Of a DNA stretch of 42,977 bases, positions 35,496-42,977 are shown piece after piece. Within the stretch, counting starts at the first letter, position 1, and every line of letters starts with the position of its first letter. Below the pieces are notes generated by a model. The model saw nothing but the letters and a program-made list of their open reading frames with translations, was not told where the DNA came from and did not search any database. Made by a program: the position numbers and the translations under genes. Location: assembly GCA_021826695.1 (NCBI GenBank), contig JAKAYS010000007.1, positions 1 to 42,977 on the forward strand, given 5' to 3'. This DNA is from Acidobacteriota bacterium. GTDB taxonomy: Bacteria; Acidobacteriota; Terriglobia; Terriglobales; Acidobacteriaceae.

Positions 35496-37025
35496 ATGTC
35501 GAAGCCTACATCGCGTCCCGAAACGCTTGGCGAGCTACGCCGCAGCGATCGCTACTCGCAGGATCGGCTCATTAAGCGCAGCGTGAAAGATGAGATGCGC
35601 GAGCATCTCATCGAGCGTCTTCGCAACAAAGACACCTTGTTCCCCGGCATCGTCGGATATGACGATACGGTGATTCCGCAAATCGTGAATGCCATCCTCT
35701 CGCGCCATAACTTCATTCTGCTGGGATTGCGAGGACAAGCGAAAAGCCGCATTCTGCGCGCTCTGACTGCGCTACTCGATGCGGTCATACCCTACGTCGC
35801 AGGATGTGAAATTCGCGACAATCCTTACGCGCCTTTATGCAAAAGCTGCCGCGAGCGTATCGCGATCATGGGGGATGCAACGCCGATCGCATGGCTGCCG
35901 CGCGAAGAACGTTATGTGGAAAAACTGGCGACGCCGGACGTTACTGTTGCCGACCTGATCGGCGATTTGGATCCCATCAAAGCGGCGCGCAGCGGCGAAC
36001 AGCTTTCAAACGAGCTAAATATCCATTACGGACTGTTGCCGCGCGCCAATCGCGGCATCTTCGCCATCAATGAGCTGCCCGATCTAGCGGGAAAAATTCA
36101 GGTCGCGCTATTCAACATCATGCAGGAAGGGGATGTGCAGATCAAGGGTTATCCCGTGCGCCTCGCTCTCGATGTCGCGTTGATCTTCAGCGCGAACCCT
36201 GAAGACTATACCGCGCGCGGGAAAATCGTGACGCCATTGAAGGACCGCATCGGTTCCGAAATTCGCACCCACTATCCGCTGACGGTGGTGGAGGGTGTCG
36301 CCATTACCGCGCAGGAGGCATGGACGGAGCGCAGCCTGATGAAGACAGAGATTCCCGGCTATATCCGTTCCATCGCCGAGCAAATTGCATTTACTGCGCG
36401 CGAAGACAAAAAAGTCGACCGGCGCAGCGGCGTCAGTCAGCGGCTGCCCATCAGCACACTGGAGCTGGTTGTTTCGAATGCCGAACGTCGCGCCCTGCAA
36501 CATGGCGAATCGCTGGCTGTGCCGCGTGCGGGAGACCTTTACAGCGCACTTCCGGGTATCACGGGCAAGATCGAGCTGGAGTATGAAGGCGAAATGCGGG
36601 GCTCGGAGACCGTTGTGCGAGAGCTGGTGCGCAACTCCATCGCGCAAGTTTTCGACCAGTATTTTGCCGACACCAACACGCAGCAGATCGAGCAATGGTT
36701 CAACCTGGGCGGCACCATCAAGGTGCAGGATGACCAGCCTGCCATCGCCATGCTGGCGGAACTACGGCAGATCCAGGGCCTGCTTGAAAAACTGGGGCCG
36801 CTCGGCATCGGCGCCAAGGACGCGCCGGAGCGGACCGTCTCCGCGGCGGAGTTTTTATTGGAGGGCATGGTCGCGCATCGCCGCATCAGCCGGACAGAAG
36901 AACGCGGCTTTACGGCGCAGGACAAAATCACGCGGCGCAGCGAGCGTGGGGAAAGAAGCTCCGCAGAGCGCGACACCGAGATGGAAGAGATGGCTGCACG
37001 CCGGTCGCGGAAGGTTTACAACTAG
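35496..37025 (+). CDS. Mg-chelatase/MoxR-like AAA+ ATPase
   Basis: 509 residues; GGAGGG lies five bases before the ATG. The nucleotide site is GLRGQAKSR (residues 77-85), a Walker A with Ala in place of the usual Gly before Lys. Walker B is IFAINELPDL (N192, E193), with Asn instead of Asp. Sensor 1 is SANPED, and RIGSEIRTHYP carries the arginine region; these resemble BchI/ChlI and MoxR proteins. Three Cys (C104, C115, C118) sit in an insert after the first helix and might bind metal. The C-terminal tail (about 465-509) is charged and probably disordered. The VWA-domain protein gene follows after 50 bases. Confidence 0.85.
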   Translation: MSKPTSRPETLGELRRSDRYSQDRLIKRSVKDEMREHLIERLRNKDTLFPGIVGYDDTVIPQIVNAILSRHNFILLGLRGQAKSRILRALTALLDAVIPYVAGCEIRDNPYAPLCKSCRERIAIMGDATPIAWLPREERYVEKLATPDVTVADLIGDLDPIKAARSGEQLSNELNIHYGLLPRANRGIFAINELPDLAGKIQVALFNIMQEGDVQIKGYPVRLALDVALIFSANPEDYTARGKIVTPLKDRIGSEIRTHYPLTVVEGVAITAQEAWTERSLMKTEIPGYIRSIAEQIAFTAREDKKVDRRSGVSQRLPISTLELVVSNAERRALQHGESLAVPRAGDLYSALPGITGKIELEYEGEMRGSETVVRELVRNSIAQVFDQYFADTNTQQIEQWFNLGGTIKVQDDQPAIAMLAELRQIQGLLEKLGPLGIGAKDAPERTVSAAEFLLEGMVAHRRISRTEERGFTAQDKITRRSERGERSSAERDTEMEEMAARRSRKVYN

Positions 37026-37075
37026 CTAATTTTGCAGCTAACCCCCGTTTTCATAGCACTACAAGGCAGTCTGCG

Positions 37076-38317
37076 ATGAAGCGCATTCGCTACACAAAAT
37101 ATACCGGGGACCTGGCGCGGGAACTGGAGCTGGAATCGCTGCTCAATGCGCTGTCGGACTATCTGCTCGATTCCGGCTATCGTTCGCCGCTCAGTCAGTT
37201 TCAGGAGTTCGAAGGCGAACAGACGCTCGACAACCTGCGCGAGGCATTGCGCCAGGCGTTGGAGTCCGGCGATCTATTCGACAAAGCCACACAGGAACGT
37301 ATCGACCAGATGGCGCTGGATGGCCAGATGGATGCGTTAATCGAGCAGCTTTTGCACCGCATGGAGCAGGAAAATTTCATCTCCATCGAGCGTCCGCAGA
37401 ATGTATCGAGTGTTTCCAGCGTGGGTGGGCAGGTCGGGGAAGCGCAGACTTCGGCGCAATTTCAGGTGACGGACAAGGGCCTCGATTTTCTCGGCTATAA
37501 AACGCTGCGCGACCTGCTGGGTTCGCTGGGAAAGTCTTCCTTCGGACGCCATGACACGCTTGCCATGGCCACCGGAGTGGAAACCAGCGGAGGGTCGCGT
37601 CCGTATGAGTTTGGCGACACTATGAACCTCGATGCAACGGCCACGCTGCGTTCTGCAATTGCCCGCGAGGGTCTTTCGCTGCCTCTGAACCTGGAATACA
37701 GCGACCTGCACGTTCAGGAGAGCGAATATCAGAGTTCCTGCGCCACCGTGGTGATGCTGGACTGCTCGCACTCGATGATTTTGTATGGTGAAGACCGCTT
37801 CACGCCGGCCAAACGCGTGGCCATGGCGCTGTCGCATCTGGTGCGCACGCAATATCCCGGGGACACGCTTTCGCTGGTGCTGTTTCACGACTCTGCCGAA
37901 GAGTTGCCGTTATCGCAACTGGCGCGGGCGCAGGTAGGCCCGTATTACACCAATACGCGGGAGGGTTTGCGATTGTCGCAACGCATTCTGGCCCGCCAGC
38001 GCAAGGACATGAAACAGATCGTCATGATTACGGACGGCAAGCCGTCGGCGCTGACGCTGCCCGATGGCCGGATCTATAAAAATGCCTTTGGGCTCGATCC
38101 GCTGGTGGTGGGCGAGACGCTCGAAGAGGTCGCCCACTGCAAACGCTCCGGGATCATGATCAACACCTTTATGCTGGCGTCGGACCCGGGTCTGGTCCAG
38201 TTTGTGCAGCGCGTCACGGCCATGTGTAAAGGAAAGGCCTATTTCACCACGCCGGAAAATCTCGGCCAGTATCTGCTGATGGATTTTCTTTCCCGCAAGA
38301 TGAAGACCATTCATTAA
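37076..38317 (+). CDS. VWA-domain protein, partner of the AAA+ ATPase
   Basis: 413 residues. A helical N-terminal region (1-200) is followed by a von Willebrand A domain at about 220-400. The MIDAS is intact: DCSHSM (D229, S231, S233), a Thr around YTNT (T292 or T294) and D320 in MITDGKPS. The pair resembles BchI/BchD-like and MoxR/VWA pairs, in which the ATPase remodels or inserts cofactors into a target with the VWA protein as adaptor; M. tuberculosis Rv0958-Rv0959 is, from memory, a similar pair. No target is identified here. A short gap (173 bases) separates it from the repeat protein. Confidence 0.88.
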   Translation: MKRIRYTKYTGDLARELELESLLNALSDYLLDSGYRSPLSQFQEFEGEQTLDNLREALRQALESGDLFDKATQERIDQMALDGQMDALIEQLLHRMEQENFISIERPQNVSSVSSVGGQVGEAQTSAQFQVTDKGLDFLGYKTLRDLLGSLGKSSFGRHDTLAMATGVETSGGSRPYEFGDTMNLDATATLRSAIAREGLSLPLNLEYSDLHVQESEYQSSCATVVMLDCSHSMILYGEDRFTPAKRVAMALSHLVRTQYPGDTLSLVLFHDSAEELPLSQLARAQVGPYYTNTREGLRLSQRILARQRKDMKQIVMITDGKPSALTLPDGRIYKNAFGLDPLVVGETLEEVAHCKRSGIMINTFMLASDPGLVQFVQRVTAMCKGKAYFTTPENLGQYLLMDFLSRKMKTIH

Positions 38318-38490
38318 ATGGCGGAATGCTCGGACAGTAAGCTTCGAGCCTTGGATTCGTTGCGCCTGCCAGCGGTTTCCTCTTGCCAGAATTATTCTTT
38401 TGATCGTACGCACAACAAATATTTTTGGGAAGCGGATAACGTTCTTGGCGCGGGAATAGTCTTCTAATAAAGCCATAGAAGGAGCGAGAC

Positions 38491-40203
38491 ATGACCCGCC
38501 CATGGCAAGTTAAACACGGTAGCAAGTACGCTTGGATACTGGCGATTTCCGCATTCCTCTCGGGAACCGCCTTCGCTGCAACCACCCACAAAAACCATGG
38601 GCAGTCCAACCCACCGGCCGTCCAGAAGATGGGATCTGTATGCATATATACTGCGGGGCCGAAGGCTGGCACCACGCACGATTATGCTCCCATGCAAATG
38701 CCGGTAGACACGCCGTGCAATGATGGGGCGGGCAGTACTGGCGTCATTCTCCCCACGAAGAACACCCAGGAGTTGGGTACTGTTTGCAAATTCACGGCAG
38801 GGCCAAAGGCCGGGACCACGCACGATTACGCTCCCATGCATGCACCTTTGAATACCCCATGCGAGGACGGATCGGGCAGCACCGGAATCATCATTGCCAC
38901 TCCACCGAAAGTGGACACGCCGGCCAATAAACAAATTGGGATGCCAATGGGACAGCCGCTCGGGCAGCAAATGGGGACCGTCTGTAGCTTCACGGCGGGA
39001 CCGAAGAAAGGCACCACGCAGGACTATGCGCCTATGCAGGCGCTGCTGAACATGCCATGTACGGACGGGATGGGAAGCAGTGGCGTGATTGTCGCTACCC
39101 CTCCAAAATCACAAATGGGTTCCATCTGCAACTTTACGGCAGGGCCGAAGACCGGAACCACGCAAGATTACGCTCCCATGCGCGCGCCGCTCAATTCGCC
39201 CTGTGAGGATGGCGCGGGCAGCAGTGGCACGATCATCGCCGCGCCAGCCGCTCCAAAAACAGGGTCGATTTGTAAGTTCACGGCGGGGCCGAAGGCCGGA
39301 ACTACCCACGATTATGCTCCAATGCATGCCCCGCTGAATACAGCGTGCGATGACGGCGCGGGCAGCAGCGGCACCATCATCGCCGCGCCAGTCGCCCCTA
39401 AAACGGGGTCGGTCTGCAAGTTCACGGCAGGGCCGAAGGCGGGGACCACACACGACTATGCTCCAATGCACGAGCCCCTGAATACACCGTGCGATGACGG
39501 CGCGGGCAGCAGTGGCATCATCGTCGCCGCGCCACAGGTTGGGTCCGTATGTAGTTTCACGGCAGGGCCGAAGGCGGGGACCACGCACGACTATGCTCCG
39601 ATGCATGCGCCCTTGAATACTGCATGCGACGACGGCGCGGGCAGTAGTGGCACAATTATCGCCGCTCCGCCGAGCGAAACCGCTCCCAGTGCCGCTGGGC
39701 CGTCAAGTGCGGCTGCATCCACCTCCGGATTGGACAGTGCGGCTACTGGCACACCGCGATGTGTGCCACCCGAAGCCTGTCGACCGTCCAGCCCTGCGCC
39801 ATCGGGCAATGCTGCTAAAGACACCACTGCGGCTGCTACAGCCAACGCGTCCACAAATGCTGCTGCTGCCGCGCCGCCGGAACCGGCCAGGCCGAAGGCG
39901 GGCCTGGGCAGTGTCTGCTTGCTTACTGTCGGACCGAAAGCAGGCACCACGTATGACTTTGCTCCCATGCAGGCGTCCCTCGGTGCTCCATGCAATTACG
40001 GCTCAGACAATACGGGCATAATCATCGCCAGTATTCCCAAACCGGCGTCCAGGCCCGCGCCCAAGCCGACGTCAGGTTCAGTGTGTAGTTTTACTTCTGG
40101 ACCACTGGCCTACAGCACGGCTGATTTCGCTCCGAAACAGGCACCACTCGGCAGTCCGTGCAGCGACGGACATGGGAGTAAGGGAGTCATCGTCGAGCAC
40201 TAA
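38491..40203 (+). CDS. Secreted protein of nine two-cysteine modules
   Basis: 570 residues; AAGGAG lies just before the ATG. The signal peptide ends TAFA|AT. The rest is nine modules of about 43 residues with the consensus GSVC-x-FTAGPKAGTT-x-DYAPM-x(4-6)-P-x-C-x-DG-x-GSSG-x-I. Each module has two Cys, 18 in total, with conserved spacing, suggesting one disulfide per module. Modules 1-7 are close; 8 and 9 have drifted, and an Ala/Ser/Pro-rich linker (about 395-465) precedes module 8. No catalytic motif is visible. I do not recognise the fold. It is secreted or surface-exposed, probably a repetitive adhesin-like or scaffold protein; this is only inference. Confidence 0.85.
   Translation: MTRPWQVKHGSKYAWILAISAFLSGTAFAATTHKNHGQSNPPAVQKMGSVCIYTAGPKAGTTHDYAPMQMPVDTPCNDGAGSTGVILPTKNTQELGTVCKFTAGPKAGTTHDYAPMHAPLNTPCEDGSGSTGIIIATPPKVDTPANKQIGMPMGQPLGQQMGTVCSFTAGPKKGTTQDYAPMQALLNMPCTDGMGSSGVIVATPPKSQMGSICNFTAGPKTGTTQDYAPMRAPLNSPCEDGAGSSGTIIAAPAAPKTGSICKFTAGPKAGTTHDYAPMHAPLNTACDDGAGSSGTIIAAPVAPKTGSVCKFTAGPKAGTTHDYAPMHEPLNTPCDDGAGSSGIIVAAPQVGSVCSFTAGPKAGTTHDYAPMHAPLNTACDDGAGSSGTIIAAPPSETAPSAAGPSSAAASTSGLDSAATGTPRCVPPEACRPSSPAPSGNAAKDTTAAATANASTNAAAAAPPEPARPKAGLGSVCLLTVGPKAGTTYDFAPMQASLGAPCNYGSDNTGIIIASIPKPASRPAPKPTSGSVCSFTSGPLAYSTADFAPKQAPLGSPCSDGHGSKGVIVEH
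38641..40140 (+). repeat. Coding tandem repeats, main period 144 bases
   Basis: The first Cys codon of the nine modules lies at 38641, 38785, 38983, 39127, 39271, 39415, 39550, 39916 and 40084. Spacing is 144 bases for copies 1-2, 3-4, 4-5 and 5-6 and 135 for 6-7; the others vary because of linkers. Modules 4-7 are highly similar at DNA level, for example the ACGGC(A/G)GGGCCGAAG core, so copy number change by recombination is likely. Confidence 0.75.
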
Positions 40204-40222
40204 TTTTCGATTTTCTACGGCC

Positions 40223-40240
40223 CAGGCGTTCTCTCGCCTG
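40223..40240. terminator. Small hairpin between convergent genes
   Basis: CAGGCG (40223-40228) pairs with CGCCTG (40235-40240) around a six-base loop. It sits in the 46-base gap between the repeat protein and the degenerate receiver gene. There is no T-run on either side. Confidence 0.35.
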
Positions 40241-40249
40241 AAGCACATC

Positions 40250-40753
40250 TCAAGCCATGGGAGGATGACGCAACTGGTCCCGCAACGCGCCTGCCAGTTC
40301 CACCACTTGTTGCAGTTTGGCGACAACGTTCGCTGGCAGCGTTGGCTCGGCCAAGGCCAGTTGCGTATGTAGCAGCAGGCCAGTGATGGTGGTATTCATC
40401 TCCCCCGCCATCAGTTGCGCGGCGGACTGCGTGGCCAGCGACAATTCCCGTTCTCTGCGCTGTAGCGCGGCGCGGACTTCGCGCAGGACGCGATTGCACC
40501 CTGAGATGCCGAGATTCACCTGGATTGGGATAGCCAGGCCTGCCTGTTGCCAGAGCACCTCGGCCCCTGCTGGATCGGATTCAACAAGGGCCTCATCCAG
40601 CACCAGGACGGAATATTCCCTCCGTCGCAACGCAGCCAGCGCGGCACGCCGATTTTGCGCCAACTCCACGGCAAGTCCAAGTTGATGTCCAATGGCGGAA
40701 GCACAGTTCTCCGCACCCGCGATGGTGGTCACCAGCAGCACTGTCTGAGTCAT
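40250..40753 (-). CDS. Degenerate receiver plus histidine-less HisKA-like protein
   Basis: 167 residues. The first about 95 residues look like a receiver domain: VLLVTT, then YSVLVLDEAL with Asp53 in the phospho-acceptor position. The acidic pair that binds Mg, normally DD at about residue 9-10, is TT (T9, T10). The C-terminal helix reads LMAGEMNTTITGLLL, which matches the H-box pattern of histidine kinases (A-H-E-L-N-N-P-L-T) but with Gly117 in place of His. There is no ATPase domain. It therefore looks like a non-phosphorylatable dimeric decoy or sensor partner (inference). It lies downstream of a histidine kinase and NtrC-type regulator on the same strand. Confidence 0.7.
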   Translation of the reverse strand: MTQTVLLVTTIAGAENCASAIGHQLGLAVELAQNRRAALAALRRREYSVLVLDEALVESDPAGAEVLWQQAGLAIPIQVNLGISGCNRVLREVRAALQRRERELSLATQSAAQLMAGEMNTTITGLLLHTQLALAEPTLPANVVAKLQQVVELAGALRDQLRHPPMA

Positions 40754-40802
40754 TCAGTATTTCTCCCGATTCTTTCTTGTTTCACACAATTCCTGCTCCA
40801 AG

Positions 40803-40824
40803 CACATTTGCCAATGCAAATGTG
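40803..40824 (-). promoter_or_regulatory. Perfect inverted repeat between the NtrC-type gene and the degenerate receiver gene
   Basis: CACATTTGC (40803-40811) and GCAAATGTG (40816-40824) pair perfectly around CAAT. It lies 50 bases before the downstream start on the minus strand and 126 bases after the NtrC-type gene stop. It could be an operator or a weak terminator. Confidence 0.45.
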
Positions 40825-40949
40825 GATTGCGGCCTGGCCCCTGTTTCTACGAAGCGGACACGGTGTCTGGGAGTGACCGCGTCTGCTGGAACCTGAATCG
40901 ATCTATCGATCTTATGTGCGCAAGCGTCGTCACCCGAGGAAACATCAGC

Positions 40950-42401
40950 CTACATCGCGGATCCTTCGGCGATGCCATATTCCTTCAGCTTGCGATACAG
41001 CGTTGTTTTGCCGATTCCCAACAGGCGCGCCGCGGTAAGTTTGTCGCCGTTCAATTGACGCAGAGTGTTCAGAATGGCATGCTTTTCCATCTCCGCAATG
41101 GTCAGAATGCCGACATCCGCGCTGGTCTCCTCGGTCGGTGCAAATTCGGCGGAATGTTGCGCCTGCAGCCGGTATTCCTGAATCTGCGTGGGCATGTCCC
41201 CCAGGTGCAGCACTGGCCCGGAAGAGAGCGCGCAGGCCCGCTCGATGGTGTTTTCCAACTCGCGTACATTTCCCGGCCAGTCATAGGCGCCAAGCACCCG
41301 CAAGACGTCATCGCTCAGCGTGTACAGCACGCCAGTCTCGCGCCGCCGCCGTTCCAGGAAATGCGCCGCCAGCAGGGCGACGTCCTGTCGCCGCTCCCGT
41401 AGCGAAGGTATTTTGACGTTGACCACATTCAGACGGAAATACAGATCTTTGCGGAACTTCCCCTGCTCGACCATGGCAGCAAGGTCGCGATTGGTCGCGG
41501 CCAGAATGCGAACGTGAATCGGCACGCGCAGGTTGGAGCCGACAGGCCGAATCTCTTTTTCCTGGAGCGCCCGCAGCAGTTTGGCCTGGAGATCGAGCGG
41601 CAGTTCGCCAATCTCATCCAGAAACACAGTGCCGCCCTCCGCCGTGGCCAGCAGGCCTTCCTTGGAGCGGTTGGCCCCGGTGAAGGCGCCCTTTACATAG
41701 CCGAAGAGCTCGCTCTCGATCAGCGTAGGCACCAGCGAGCCGCAGTCGACCGGGATGAAGGGATGCGTTGCATTCGGCCCGTTATAGTGGATGGTGCGGG
41801 CGACAACTTCCTTCCCTGTTCCGCTTTCTCCCAGGATCAGCACTGGATGGTTGGTGTGCGCCACTTTCGACAGAATTCGATAGACGCGTTCCATCTCCGA
41901 GCTTCGACCGATGAGGGTCCCGAAGCCGTCCGCCGTGCGCAGTCGCTCCCGCAGCCTACGGCTTTCTGTGTCGAAGTGGCGGCGCTCGGAGGCCCGCTCC
42001 AGAACGTCCGACAACTCATCCATGGTGAAGGGTTTGGTCAGATACTCGCTGGCGCCGGTGCGCATCGCTTCCACCGCGGACGATACCGTGGCATAGGCCG
42101 TCATCACCACCACTACCGTTTCGGGATAGATGGTGCGGATCTCTTCCAGAAGCGGCAGTCCCCCTCCCCCAGGCAGTTTCAGGTCCAGTAGAACGATGTC
42201 GGCCATGTGGGCCTTGAGGGCAGCGCGCGCGTCTGCTGTATTGTCTACGCTGGAAACCGCGAAACCCTGGTTGCGCGCAATATCGGAAACAGCTGCGCGA
42301 ATGGCCATATCGTCGTCGACCACCAGCACATGCATCATGCTGGCTCGCTCCGTCGCGGGAAGGGGGGAGTTAGGGGAGAACATGCGTGTCGTAGTTAGCA
42401 T
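40950..42401 (-). CDS. NtrC family sigma-54-dependent response regulator
   Basis: 483 residues. Receiver domain: VLVVDDD (acidic pocket) and Asp73 in LLDLKLP; then an AAA+ domain with Walker A GESGTGKE, the sigma-54 contact loop GAFTGA and Walker B VFLDEIGEL, and a Fis-type helix-turn-helix at the end (LTAARLLGIGKTTLYRKLKEYGI). It activates RpoN-dependent promoters when phosphorylated. The ATG at 42401 overlaps the kinase stop by seven bases (ATGCTAA), suggesting translational coupling. A second start at 42338 (GGAG nine bases upstream) would omit a 21-residue lead and begin right at the receiver domain; both are plausible. Confidence 0.94.
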   Translation of the reverse strand: MLTTTRMFSPNSPLPATERASMMHVLVVDDDMAIRAAVSDIARNQGFAVSSVDNTADARAALKAHMADIVLLDLKLPGGGGLPLLEEIRTIYPETVVVVMTAYATVSSAVEAMRTGASEYLTKPFTMDELSDVLERASERRHFDTESRRLRERLRTADGFGTLIGRSSEMERVYRILSKVAHTNHPVLILGESGTGKEVVARTIHYNGPNATHPFIPVDCGSLVPTLIESELFGYVKGAFTGANRSKEGLLATAEGGTVFLDEIGELPLDLQAKLLRALQEKEIRPVGSNLRVPIHVRILAATNRDLAAMVEQGKFRKDLYFRLNVVNVKIPSLRERRQDVALLAAHFLERRRRETGVLYTLSDDVLRVLGAYDWPGNVRELENTIERACALSSGPVLHLGDMPTQIQEYRLQAQHSAEFAPTEETSADVGILTIAEMEKHAILNTLRQLNGDKLTAARLLGIGKTTLYRKLKEYGIAEGSAM

Positions 42402-42977
42402 CTTACGCGGGTTCCTTTCCGGCGGCGAAGCAATTGTGGTCCATCTTGTTCCGGTTGCTCGTGCTGGTCATCTTTTTTCTCGCAGAGACGGTTTCCGATT
42501 TTATTGGGTCTTCCGGTCTCGGAGGCGTCTCTGGCTGCAATTGGTTTCTGCGGGAGCGGCAGCTCAATCGAAAAACAAGCGCCGCCATGCGGGTTGGACC
42601 TCACTGCGACGGAGCCTCCCGCGCGATGCGTCAATTCCCGCACAATCGCGAGCCCGAAGCCACGCGGCGCGGCGCTCTCTTGAAGTTTGCTGGATACCCC
42701 CGACTCGAAAATGTGCGGCAAAAGGTCCGGAGCAATCCCAGCGCCGGTGTCACTGACCTGAAGAAACAGTGTAGGCGTGGGGCCCTCCAGCGCGCGATTT
42801 CCCCTCTCTCCACCCGATCGTTTGGCGAGGCGGGAAAGCCGGTTTGGCGGTTCGTCTCTATGTCTGCTCCTTCGTGACTCGCCCTGTGAAATCGCGATAC
42901 GCAACTGTCCACCCTGCGGCATCGCCTCGATGGCATTGCCGACGAGGTTGTGCAGGATCCGCTCAAAGTCACTCTCC
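42395..42977 (-). CDS. Sensor histidine kinase, C-terminal ATPase part (5' end outside window)
   Basis: The frame enters from the right edge. The visible part is the HATPase_c domain: N-box ERILHNLVGNAIEAM at the very edge, G1 box DTGAGIAPDLLPHIFE, then GFGLAIVRELTHRAGG and NPHGGACFSIELPLP. A charged insert of about 35 residues (Arg/Ser/Glu-rich) sits between the N-box and G1, and a long, polar tail of about 50 residues follows the domain; both look disordered. The H-box and sensor region lie outside the window. It autophosphorylates and should pass phosphate to the NtrC-type regulator, which follows with a seven-base overlap. Confidence 0.9.
   Translation of the reverse strand, partial: ESDFERILHNLVGNAIEAMPQGGQLRIAISQGESRRSRHRDEPPNRLSRLAKRSGGERGNRALEGPTPTLFLQVSDTGAGIAPDLLPHIFESGVSSKLQESAAPRGFGLAIVRELTHRAGGSVAVRSNPHGGACFSIELPLPQKPIAARDASETGRPNKIGNRLCEKKDDQHEQPEQDGPQLLRRRKGTRVRC

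Noticed and set aside
38641-40140. CRISPR array
   Set aside because: The repeats are long, in frame, and encode a conserved protein module; there are no short identical repeats with unique spacers.
40780-40830. Sigma-54 promoter upstream of the degenerate receiver gene
   Set aside because: A TTGGCA-like box is present on the minus strand, but the GG and GC elements are not at the required 10-base separation.

Overview
The window looks like about 43 kb of core chromosome from a free-living Gram-negative soil bacterium, most probably Acidobacteriota (class Terriglobia). This is inferred from the protein types (DUF5715, DUF5916, DUF4136, DUF2911 and DUF885 proteins, a secreted repeat protein, a sigma-54 response regulator), moderately high GC, mostly Shine-Dalgarno-led genes, and an inverted repeat at 21889-22003 built on the GTCATNCTGAGCG-type core that I recall as common in acidobacterial intergenic regions. 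No rRNA, tRNA, CRISPR array, prophage or insertion sequence was seen, and no gene-free stretch exceeds 300 bases.

Layout. 1-5267: end of a membrane protein, a TolC-type outer membrane channel, and two divergent major facilitator exporters. 5302-9604: a secreted DUF5715 protein with a possible M15-like zinc triad, divergent from four tandem paralogous DUF4136 proteins, each carrying a Gly/Trp/Met-rich insert. 9639-12332: a bidirectional terminator and gyrA. 12561-17016: two multi-span GT-C-like membrane proteins and an FAD oxidoreductase, more AT-rich than their neighbours, possibly a surface glycan or lipid-linked sugar module. 17069-20648: ruvB and a DUF5916 outer-membrane-type protein. 20929-22922: panB and panC (pantothenate synthesis), separated by the inverted repeat. 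22905-26376: mpg, bcp, a signal-peptide protein of unknown role, and galU. 26572-29045: a DUF885 metallopeptidase divergent from a DUF2911 protein. 29058-34126: mfd, mrp and a hot-dog thioesterase on the minus strand. 34335-38317: a small TPR protein, a LON-substrate-binding-domain protein, and a Mg-chelatase-like AAA+ ATPase with its VWA partner. 38491-40203: a secreted protein of nine two-cysteine modules. 40250-42977 (minus strand): the end of a histidine kinase, its NtrC-type regulator, and a small protein that looks like a degenerate receiver plus a histidine-less dimerisation domain.

How the parts relate. DNA maintenance is represented by gyrA, ruvB, mpg and mfd. Envelope biology dominates the rest: export, cell-wall binding or cleavage, glycan assembly, UDP-glucose supply by galU, and secreted repeat proteins. 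The most unusual parts are the DUF4136 array, the nine-module cysteine protein beside the AAA+/VWA pair, and the kinase/regulator/degenerate-receiver cluster. All functional statements rest on reading motifs by eye; no database search was run.
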